Part shown: in pieces, positions 1-5,360 of the stretch
Numbering within the stretch: position 1 is the first letter of the stretch
Layout: every line of letters begins with the position of its first letter
Source of the DNA: Rubrivivax sp.
GTDB taxonomy: Bacteria; Pseudomonadota; Gammaproteobacteria; Burkholderiales; Burkholderiaceae_C
Direction of reading: 5' to 3'
Assembly (NCBI GenBank): GCA_030693565.1
Contig: JAUYAJ010000488.1
Coordinates: forward strand, 1-7,894
DNA length: 7,894 nucleotides
The notes under the pieces: generated by a model
Database searches by the model: none
Seen by the model: the letters and a program-made list of their open reading frames with translations, nothing else
What the model was told of the DNA's origin: nothing
Translations under genes and position numbers: made by a program

Positions 1-153
1 GGCATGGATGGCGATGAACTCCTTGCCGCGGTGGCTCATCTCCATCACCGACATGCCCGAGCCATGCCAGTCGAGCATCTCGTCGGCGGCACGCCTCAGC
101 ACGCTTTCGGGCAGCGCGGCTGGGCCGGCGCTGAAGTTGAAGACTCGGCTCAT
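1..153 (-). CDS. serC: Phosphoserine aminotransferase, N-terminal part (truncated by window edge)
   Basis: SerC is the PLP-dependent cytosolic enzyme that transaminates 3-phosphohydroxypyruvate to phosphoserine in serine biosynthesis; it also acts in the pyridoxal phosphate pathway of many proteobacteria. The minus strand reads from an ATG at 153-151 and stays open to the window edge, giving 51 residues. They begin MSRVFNFSAGPAALPESVL and contain the N-terminal SerC signature F-N-F-S-A-G-P-A-x-L-P, followed by D-W-H-G-S-G-M-S-V-M-E-M-S-H-R, a stretch strongly conserved in this family. A GGAG ribosome-binding site lies about 8 bases before the ATG. The PLP lysine and the rest of the protein are beyond the window. 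The gene is divergent from the stress protein gene and appears unrelated in function to the oxidase-like operon. Confidence 0.95.
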   Translation of the reverse strand, partial: MSRVFNFSAGPAALPESVLRRAADEMLDWHGSGMSVMEMSHRGKEFIAIHA

Positions 154-218
154 CTCGGGTTCTCCGTACGGGGGGGGCTCTGGCGGCCATTATCCGGGCT
201 GACGCCTTGCCGAGCGGG

Positions 219-240
219 CGCCGAGCCGGCGCCGAGCCGG
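219..240. repeat. 11-bp perfect tandem duplication
   Basis: The unit CGCCGAGCCGG occurs twice back to back (219-229 and 230-240). It ends 9 bp before the FNR-type palindrome. It may be a slippage product in GC-rich DNA; no function is evident. Confidence 0.7.
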
Positions 241-249
241 TGAACGTTC

Positions 250-263
250 TTGACGGCGGTCAA
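250..263 (+). promoter_or_regulatory. FNR/FixK/Anr-type operator upstream of the stress protein gene
   Basis: The sequence TTGAC-GGCG-GTCAA is a perfect 5+4+5 inverted repeat and fits the CRP/FNR-superfamily consensus TTGAY-N4-RTCAA used by FNR, Anr, FixK and Dnr regulators. Its centre is at 256.5. A hexamer TAGAGT at 285-290 matches four of six positions of the sigma-70 -10 consensus, including the key T1, A2 and T6. A start site at about 297-298 would place the operator centre at about -41.5, the class II activator position. The arms and spacing are seen directly; activation under low oxygen or NO is inferred. Confidence 0.72.
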
Positions 264-284
264 TACGCGGCCCGGGCCGCTGCA

Positions 285-298
285 TAGAGTGACATCGT
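285..298 (+). promoter_or_regulatory. Candidate -10 element and start site for the stress protein gene
   Basis: TAGAGT at 285-290 is the best -10 candidate downstream of the FNR-type palindrome. No good -35 hexamer lies 16-18 bp upstream, as expected for a class II activator-dependent promoter in which the bound regulator replaces -35 contacts. The predicted transcript would start near 297-298, leaving a leader of about 45 bases before the ATG at 342. Confidence 0.45.
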
Positions 299-341
299 CA
301 TCTACCCCGCGCCGAGAACCCGGCCAGAGAAAGCCCCCACC

Positions 342-785
342 ATGTACCAGCATCTGCTCGTCCCGATCGACGGCACCGAACTTTCGGAGCGTGCGGCGAA
401 CACGAGCCTGGAGCTCGCGCGCAAGCTCGGCGCCCGCATCACCGCCTTCGTCGCCGAACCGATGGCGCCGCTGCCCACGATGGGCACCAACGTCGCCGTC
501 TACCGGCGCGACACCGAAGAGCACAACGCCCGCACCGAAGCCCATGCGCGCGCCGTGATCGCCGCGTTCAGCACGAAGGCGGTCGAACAAGGTGTGCCTT
601 TCGACGGCAAGTACCTGCGCGCCGACGGTGTCGACGAGGCCATCGTCGCCGCCGCCAAGGAGTTCGGCTGTGACCTCATCGTCATGGTCACCCATGGCCG
701 CGGCGCCTTCGGCGAACTGTTGTTCGGCTCGCACACCAAGAACGTGCTGGCGCGCAGCAAGCTGCCGCTGCTGGTGCTGCGCTGA
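342..785 (+). CDS. Universal stress protein, UspA family
   Basis: A complete single-domain Usp of 147 residues, the normal family length, predicted cytosolic with an alpha/beta Rossmann-like fold. The first strand MYQHLLVPIDGTELS carries the conserved aspartate (D10) that contacts adenine in ATP-binding Usps. The C-terminal nucleotide motif G-x2-G-x9-G-S/T is recognisable as V116-TH-G119-x9-G129-S130, so the first glycine is replaced by valine. The protein is probably still an ATP-binding-type Usp, but with an altered phosphate loop. A weak purine-rich ribosome-binding site (AGAGAAAG) precedes the ATG. The gene appears monocistronic, with an FNR/FixK-type operator and -10 element upstream. 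This matches the known control of several proteobacterial usp genes by Anr/FNR in low oxygen and suggests a role in survival under oxygen limitation or nitrosative stress. It converges on ctaA with 3 bp between stop codons. Confidence 0.93.
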   Translation: MYQHLLVPIDGTELSERAANTSLELARKLGARITAFVAEPMAPLPTMGTNVAVYRRDTEEHNARTEAHARAVIAAFSTKAVEQGVPFDGKYLRADGVDEAIVAAAKEFGCDLIVMVTHGRGAFGELLFGSHTKNVLARSKLPLLVLR

Positions 786-788
786 AAC

Positions 789-1715
789 TCACTGCAGCCG
801 CATCACCAGGGCCAGCAGCAGCGCGGCCACCAGGTTGTGCGCCATCGCCAGCGCCAGGCCCAGGCCGCTGCCGGCGAGCAACCAACCCAGGCTGACCTGC
901 AGCGCCAGCAGCGCCAGCAAGGTGGCGCCGGCGCCGACGCGGCCCTGGCGCCATGCCAGCAGCGCCAGCACCACGAGCAGCACCGACGTCAGCACCGCCG
1001 TGGCGCCGTGCAACCAGAGCACGGCCGCGGCGTTGCGGTGCAGGGGCTGCAGGCCGGCGTCGAACACCGGCTCGCGCCAGGGGTCGAGCGCCTGCCAAGG
1101 CGCGGCGGCTTGCTCCAGCGCGGCCGTGCAGTCGGCCCAGCCGGTGCAGCTGGCGCCGGCGTACGAAGTGCTGACCAGCGCGCCCAGCGTGATCTGCATC
1201 AGCAGCAACACCAGTGCGGCGCGTGCCCATGGCGCAGACAAGGCCGGGCCGGCGTTGGGCCGGCAGGCCAGGCGCGCACACAGCGCGAACATCAGCAGCC
1301 CGCCGAGCAGGTTGCCAATGCCCACCGCGGGCCAGCGCGCGCCAGTGCTGAAGCGGCCGAGCACCGCCAGGCCGAGCGCGAGCGCGAGCAAGGTCAGCGC
1401 GATGCGCCCTTCACGCGCCAGCCAGGGCCGGCGCGAGAAGCACAAGGCCACCAGCAGCACGACAGCCAGCAAGGTGGCGCTGGCAACAACGCGGTGGGCC
1501 AGGCGGGCGACTGCGGTGGCGCCGACCGTGGCGTCAGCGGCCGGCGCGGCCAGGGGCTGACCGAAACACGCAGGCCAGGGTGAACAGCCCGGCCCGGTTT
1601 CGCTCAGACGGATGAAGGCGCTGAGCGTGGCGATTGCCAGCACGGCCAGGCTGCACCACAGCGCGAGGCGGCGCACGAAGTCTTGACGCTCTTGAGGCGA
1701 TGACAGATCGGGCAT
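789..1715 (-). CDS. ctaA: Heme A synthase, COX15/CtaA family
   Basis: CtaA is an integral membrane monooxygenase that oxidises the C8 methyl of heme O to a formyl, giving heme A for heme-copper oxidases. The 308-residue product (from MPDLSSPQ) has about eight hydrophobic segments in two repeated four-helix halves. Family marks include RLSETGPGC44SPWPAC50, matching the conserved outer-loop cysteine pair, a second pair C190/C196 in GASCTGWADC, and helix histidines H74 (A-H-R), H226, H236 (W-L-H-G) and H293 (M-A-H-N). In the helix where homologues usually have a histidine before L-L-G-G, this protein has N135 (GNLLGG), so one expected heme ligand may be missing. The frame stays open upstream to 1910, but the residues before MPDLSS are not membrane-like; 1736 is an alternative ATG seven codons upstream. 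Neither start has a strong ribosome-binding site. Divergence from the oxidase-like operon with ctaB supports a role in making its heme. Confidence 0.88.
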   Translation of the reverse strand: MPDLSSPQERQDFVRRLALWCSLAVLAIATLSAFIRLSETGPGCSPWPACFGQPLAAPAADATVGATAVARLAHRVVASATLLAVVLLVALCFSRRPWLAREGRIALTLLALALGLAVLGRFSTGARWPAVGIGNLLGGLLMFALCARLACRPNAGPALSAPWARAALVLLLMQITLGALVSTSYAGASCTGWADCTAALEQAAAPWQALDPWREPVFDAGLQPLHRNAAAVLWLHGATAVLTSVLLVVLALLAWRQGRVGAGATLLALLALQVSLGWLLAGSGLGLALAMAHNLVAALLLALVMRLQ

Positions 1716-1912
1716 GGATGGAGCGCACGGTGGCATCGGGCCGGACCGTCGATTCAGCCATCGTAGCGGCGCCTTTGTGCGGTGCCGCGGGCGACATCGC
1801 GCTTTCTTATCTTGGTTCAATTTACTGCTGGCGGGTGCGCCGCAGAATGAAACCGCGCTGGGTGCGACTTGCCACACGACAGCGCGCCATGACTGCGCCG
1901 AAAGGAACAACG
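1716..1912. promoter_or_regulatory. Divergent promoter region between ctaA and the oxidase-like operon
   Basis: This 197-bp gap lies between the ctaA start and the first ATG of the rightward operon and should hold both promoters. An AT-richer island at 1801-1825 (TTATCTTGGTTCAATTTA within it) stands out from the GC-rich surroundings and is the best place for promoter or regulator contacts. I found no FNR-type TTGAY-N4-RTCAA palindrome and no convincing NsrR-like inverted repeat. No clear -35/-10 pair at 16-18 bp could be assigned on either strand. No gene with coding character is seen here. Confidence 0.4.
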
Positions 1913-2068
1913 ATGAAGCCGAACGAGGACGACAACGAGCCCGTGCCCTGGATGCAGAAGCTGCTGGACAACCCGTTCCTGCTGCTCTTCATTGGCGTCA
2001 TGGTGCCGATGATCGTCTACACGCTGTGGGGCGTGATCGACATCCTCACCGTGCCGCTGGCCAAGTGA
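1913..2068 (+). CDS. Small one-helix membrane protein, first gene of the oxidase-like operon
   Basis: A 51-residue peptide with an acidic N-terminus (MKPNEDDNEP) followed by an amphipathic stretch and one hydrophobic helix at about residues 21-47, ending in a short C-terminal tail. A good ribosome-binding site, AAGGA at 1902-1906, sits 6 bases before the ATG, favouring this start over upstream in-frame ATGs. The gene lies 55 bp before the CuA subunit gene, in the same direction. Its size and place suggest a small accessory subunit, comparable in kind to the one-helix subunit IIa (CbaD) of Thermus ba3 oxidase or the small subunits of other heme-copper enzymes. I do not recognise a named family, so the subunit role is an inference from context. 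Confidence 0.8.
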   Translation: MKPNEDDNEPVPWMQKLLDNPFLLLFIGVMVPMIVYTLWGVIDILTVPLAK

Positions 2069-2123
2069 ACGGCAACGCCGCATTGCGCCCGCCGCAGCCC
2101 CTCAACGAGCAAGGGAAATCCGC

Positions 2124-2663
2124 ATGAGTGCCATCCTGCCGCCCTCAGAACGCCTGTGGTGGAAACACCCGCTGGACCGCGTCGAAGGAACCTGGATCGC
2201 GATCGCGTTCGTCTGGTGCCTGATCATGTTTTTCATGATGGTCGGCTGGCACATCTACGGCAAACAGAATCTGTCGACCGAGACTTACAGGACCACGCCC
2301 GAGATGTTCATCGCCAAGACCCAGGCGATGGTCGACAAGTACACGGTGCGCACCGAAACCGACGAGAAGACGCCGGTGGTCGCGCCGCCGCCCGGCAGCG
2401 ATGTCTACCTGATCGCGCGGCTGTGGAGCTTCTGGCCGATCCTCGAGCTGGAGAAGGACAAGACCTACCGGCTGCACCTGACTTCGGTGGACTACAACCA
2501 CGGCTTTTCGCTGCAGCCGGCGAACATCAACATCCAGATCGTGCCCGGCTATGAGCATGTGGTGACGGTGACGCCCAACCAGTCCGGGGCCTATTCGGTC
2601 GTGTGCAACGAATACTGCGGCATCAACCATCACGCGATGGTCGGCCGCATCTACGTCAAGTAA
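2124..2663 (+). CDS. Heme-copper oxidase-like subunit II with CuA site (ba3 / NorS-like)
   Basis: A 179-residue membrane-anchored electron-entry subunit. One transmembrane helix (about 22-46) holds the periplasmic cupredoxin domain. The binuclear CuA site is complete: H126 in D-Y-N-H-G-F, then C161-N-E-Y-C165-G-I-N-H169-x2-M172, supplying two cysteines, two histidines, the methionine and the glutamate backbone carbonyl (E163). The single N-terminal helix and short length match Thermus-type ba3 subunit II (about 168 residues) rather than the two-helix aa3 type; no heme c motif (CxxCH) is present. CuA takes electrons from cytochrome c or another periplasmic donor and passes them to the low-spin heme of subunit I. 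A ribosome-binding site AAGGGA lies 7 bases before the ATG, and the catalytic subunit gene follows after 9 bp. Because that partner lacks the oxidase tyrosine, the protein may be NorS of an sNOR-like NO reductase. Confidence 0.92.
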   Translation: MSAILPPSERLWWKHPLDRVEGTWIAIAFVWCLIMFFMMVGWHIYGKQNLSTETYRTTPEMFIAKTQAMVDKYTVRTETDEKTPVVAPPPGSDVYLIARLWSFWPILELEKDKTYRLHLTSVDYNHGFSLQPANINIQIVPGYEHVVTVTPNQSGAYSVVCNEYCGINHHAMVGRIYVK

Positions 2664-2672
2664 GGGGCCGAC

Positions 2673-4373
2673 ATGACCAGTTCGACCACCTACCGAACCT
2701 GCCCGCGCTCGGGGCTGCAGTTCGAAGCCCAGGCTGAGAAGCTGATGCTGGCCAACGCCGTCGTGGCGGTGGTCTTCCTGCTCATCGGCGGCATCCTGGC
2801 CATCGGCGTCGTGCTGACGCGCTGGCCGGCCGTGCACTGGCTCGAGGCCGACACCTTCTACCAGGTGCTCACCGCGCACGGCATCGACATGCTGATCTTC
2901 TGGATCATCTTCTTCGAAGTCGCGGTGCTGTACTTCTGTTCGTCGACGCTGCTGCGCTGCCGGATCGCCACCCCGCGCATGGCCTGGCTGGCCTTCGTGC
3001 TGATGCTGGTCGGCGCGATCATGAACAACGTCTCGGTGTTCCAGGGCGGCTCCAGCGTGATGATGACGTCTTACGTGCCGATGATGGCCACGCAGTCGTT
3101 CTATCTCGGGCTGATCCTGTTCGCCGTCGGCGCACTGATCGCCTGCTTCGTCTTCCTGGGCACGCTGGTGGTGGCGAAGAACGACAAGACCTACACCGGC
3201 TCGGTGCCGTTGGTCACCTTCGGCGCCATCACCGCGGCCATCATCGCGATCTTCACCATCACCTCGGGCGCGATCATCCTGATCCCGACCTGGCTGCTGT
3301 CGCTGGGCGTCATCAGCCATGTCGACCCGCTGATCTACCGCACCATCTGGTGGGCCTTCGGCCACTCGTCGCAGCAGATCAACGTCGCCGCGCACATCTC
3401 GATCTGGTACGCGGTGGCGGCGATCGCCTTCGGCGCCAAGCCGATGAGCGAGCGCGTCAGCCGCGGCGCCTTCCTGCTCTACATCCTGTTCCTGCAGCTC
3501 GCCAGCGCCCACCACCTGCTGGCCGACCCGGGCGTGAGCACGGCGTGGAAGGTCGTCAACACCAGCTACTTCATGTACTTCGCGGTGCTGGCCTCGATGA
3601 TCCACGGCCTGACCATCCCCGGCGCGATGGAAGTCGCACAGCGCGCCAAGGGCTACAACAAAGGCTTGTTCGAGTGGCTGCGCAAGGCGCCCTGGGGCAA
3701 CCCGGTGTTCTCGGGCGTGTTCATCTCGATCATCGGCTTCGGTTTCCTGGGCGGGATCTCGGGCGTGATGATGGGCACCGAACAGCTCAACATGATCATT
3801 CACAACACGATCTACGTGCCGGGCCACTTCCACGCCACGGTGGTGATCGGCACCACGCTGTCGTTCATGGCGCTGACCTACTTCCTGATCCCGGTGCTGT
3901 TCAAGCGCGAGATGATCGCGCCCAAGCTGGCGATGTGGCAGCCCTACCTGTTCGGCGGCTCGATGTATGCCTTCGTGCTGGTGATGATGGGTGCGGGCAC
4001 GCTCGGCGTCTCACGCCGCCACTGGGACATGGCTTTCAACGGCGCGGCGCTGGCCTACGAATGGCCGGGTGCGGCCTACTTGATGATGGGTCTGGTCGGC
4101 ATCACCGGCATGGCGGCCATCGCCGGCGGCGCGATCTACATCTACATCACCGTCGGCTCGCTGCTCTGGGGCAAGCGGCTCGACGCCGGCAAGCCCAGCA
4201 GCACCTTCACGCCAATCCCGCCGGCGGCGCCGACGGTGGCCGTGCAAAGCCATGGCTCGGCCGGCTTCGCCGCCCCCGGCACCTTCGTGCTGGCGATGGT
4301 CTTCCTGACCGCCTTCGTCCTCTACTACTTCATCAACTGGAAGTACCTGTCGACGCTCTGGGGCCTGAGCTGA
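2673..4373 (+). CDS. Heme-copper oxidoreductase subunit I lacking the active-site tyrosine (ba3-like; probable NO reductase)
   Basis: A 566-residue catalytic subunit with about 13 membrane helices, close to the 562 residues and 13 helices of Thermus ba3. All metal ligands are visible: H69 (helix II) and H387 for the low-spin heme, H385 for the high-spin heme (V-P-G-H-F-H), and H231 plus H280/H281 (A-S-A-H-H-L) for CuB. The helix VI motif, normally H-P-x-V-Y, is G-H231-S-S-Q-Q235-I, so glutamine replaces the tyrosine that is cross-linked to the CuB histidine and required for O2 reduction. A tyrosine 15 residues after H231 (Y246) matches a ba3 K-channel residue by position. Other channel positions appear changed, for example H311 in helix VIII. 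Tyrosine loss is characteristic of NO reductases of this superfamily (cNOR/qNOR and the sNOR, eNOR, gNOR, nNOR groups). The intact CuA partner and nearby senC fit sNOR (norSY-senC). Family membership is certain; the NO-reducing role is inferred. The ribosome-binding site AAGGGG is just before the ATG. Confidence 0.93.
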   Translation: MTSSTTYRTCPRSGLQFEAQAEKLMLANAVVAVVFLLIGGILAIGVVLTRWPAVHWLEADTFYQVLTAHGIDMLIFWIIFFEVAVLYFCSSTLLRCRIATPRMAWLAFVLMLVGAIMNNVSVFQGGSSVMMTSYVPMMATQSFYLGLILFAVGALIACFVFLGTLVVAKNDKTYTGSVPLVTFGAITAAIIAIFTITSGAIILIPTWLLSLGVISHVDPLIYRTIWWAFGHSSQQINVAAHISIWYAVAAIAFGAKPMSERVSRGAFLLYILFLQLASAHHLLADPGVSTAWKVVNTSYFMYFAVLASMIHGLTIPGAMEVAQRAKGYNKGLFEWLRKAPWGNPVFSGVFISIIGFGFLGGISGVMMGTEQLNMIIHNTIYVPGHFHATVVIGTTLSFMALTYFLIPVLFKREMIAPKLAMWQPYLFGGSMYAFVLVMMGAGTLGVSRRHWDMAFNGAALAYEWPGAAYLMMGLVGITGMAAIAGGAIYIYITVGSLLWGKRLDAGKPSSTFTPIPPAAPTVAVQSHGSAGFAAPGTFVLAMVFLTAFVLYYFINWKYLSTLWGLS

Positions 4374-4408
4374 GCGACCGACTCCGATCCGACCCCAGGA
4401 GACCGAAC

Positions 4409-5305
4409 ATGGACACCACGCTGACCGCCACCGACCGCCGTGCAGCAACGCGGGTGCGCAGCGTGATCGGCCTGTTCAAGCTGCGCATCGGCGTCGTCGT
4501 GATGATCACCGCGCTGGCCGGTCTGGCGGTGACGCCGGGGCCGGCGCCCAGCGCGGTGCAGGTGCTGGTGCTGGCGCTGTCGGTTCTGCTGGCCTCGGCC
4601 AGCGCCGGCGCCTTCAACCAGTATGTCGAGCGCGACCTCGACCGGCTGATGACGCGCACGCGCGGCCGCGCCTTCGTCACCGGCGAGCTGTCGCATTCGC
4701 CGCTGTGGCTGGCGCTGATGGCGCTGATGCTGGCGGCGGCGGTGGCAGCGGCCTGGTTCACGCTGAACCCGCTGTCGGCGCTGTTCGTCTTTCTCGGCGC
4801 CTTTTTCTACGCCGTCGTCTACACCGTCTGGCTCAAGCGCCGCAGCGCGCTCAACATCGTGATCGGCGGCCTGTCGGGCAGCTTTGCGGTGCTCGCCGGC
4901 GGCGCTGCGATCGACCCTTCACTCGGCCCGCTGCCGCTGCTGCTGGCGCTGGTGCTGTTCCTGTGGACGCCGCCGCACTTCTGGAGCCTGGCGATCGCCA
5001 ACCATGCCGACTACGCCGCCGCCGGCGTGCCGATGCTGCCGGTGGTCGTGGGCGCCGAGCGCGCAGCGCGCATCGTGTTCTGGAGCACGCTGGCGCTGGT
5101 CCTGGTGTCGCTGCTGCCGCTGGGTTTTGGCGCTGGCGGGGTCTACGGCGCCGGCGCGCTGGCGGGCGGCCTGTTCTTTCTGCATCGCGCCGGGGTGCTG
5201 ATGCTCAAGCCCAGCCGTGTCAATGCGATGCGCTGTTTCCTGGCTTCGATGTTGCAGCTCAGCGTGCTGCTCGTCGCGGCGACCATCGATGCGGCGATGC
5301 GCTGA
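4409..5305 (+). CDS. ctaB: Protoheme IX farnesyltransferase (heme O synthase)
   Basis: CtaB (CyoE/COX10) is a membrane UbiA-type prenyltransferase that adds a farnesyl group to heme B to make heme O, the substrate for CtaA. The 298-residue product has full family length and about eight to nine hydrophobic helices. The first aspartate motif is N70-x5-D76-x-D78-x2-M81-x-R83-T84, which binds Mg-diphosphate. Further marks are Y-T-V-W-L-K-R near 138-144, G-G-L-S-G-S-F-A-V-L-A-G near 153-164, the loop W186-T-P-P-H-F-W192 and D-Y-A-A-A-G-V-P-M-L-P near 201-211. In the usual R-T-R-x-R-P stretch the proline is alanine (A88). An AGGAG ribosome-binding site at 4397-4401 fixes the start; the open frame upstream inside subunit I is only a GC-rich shadow. 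Thirty-five bp separate it from the subunit I stop, so it is co-transcribed and supplies heme for that enzyme. Confidence 0.95.
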   Translation: MDTTLTATDRRAATRVRSVIGLFKLRIGVVVMITALAGLAVTPGPAPSAVQVLVLALSVLLASASAGAFNQYVERDLDRLMTRTRGRAFVTGELSHSPLWLALMALMLAAAVAAAWFTLNPLSALFVFLGAFFYAVVYTVWLKRRSALNIVIGGLSGSFAVLAGGAAIDPSLGPLPLLLALVLFLWTPPHFWSLAIANHADYAAAGVPMLPVVVGAERAARIVFWSTLALVLVSLLPLGFGAGGVYGAGALAGGLFFLHRAGVLMLKPSRVNAMRCFLASMLQLSVLLVAATIDAAMR

Positions 5306-5360
5306 GTTCGCGCCCACCGATGCCGCTGCGCAACGCCGTGGCGCGGCGCCCGTGAATCCC

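Larger units (their letters stand above)
154..341. promoter_or_regulatory. Divergent intergenic region between serC and the stress protein gene
   Basis: This 188-bp stretch separates two divergently transcribed genes and should carry both promoters. From left to right it contains the serC ribosome-binding site, an 8-bp run of G at 170-177, an 11-bp perfect tandem duplication at 219-240, an FNR/FixK-type palindrome at 250-263 and a plausible -10 element for the rightward gene at 285-290. I see no open frame with coding character and no RNA gene. No clear sigma-70 promoter for serC could be picked out. Confidence 0.6.

Noticed and set aside
170..177. Run of eight G residues upstream of serC, considered as a phase-variation tract
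   Set aside because: Eight bases is short, serC is a housekeeping gene with no reason to phase-vary, and homopolymer runs of this size occur by chance in GC-rich intergenic DNA or from sequencing error.
592..1583. Plus-strand open frames across the ctaA gene
   Set aside because: Repetitive Ser/Ala/Gln/Arg-rich translations without domains; the minus strand encodes a clear membrane protein with CtaA motifs.
1801..1825. AT-rich island considered as an NsrR or FNR operator before the oxidase-like operon
   Set aside because: It contains only partial half-site resemblance (ATCTT) and a short TTG-GTT-CAA symmetry of the wrong length; no consensus inverted repeat could be matched.
2145..3833. Long minus-strand open frame of 562 codons opposite subunits II and I
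   Set aside because: Its translation is rich in His, Arg, Asp and Gln with no recognisable domain, and it is the usual antisense shadow of a GC-rich gene pair whose sense products are clear family members.
3350..4408. In-frame upstream extension of ctaB through the subunit I gene
   Set aside because: The extension is Arg/His-rich shadow sequence, whereas ctaB has a good ribosome-binding site and a family-typical N-terminus at 4409.
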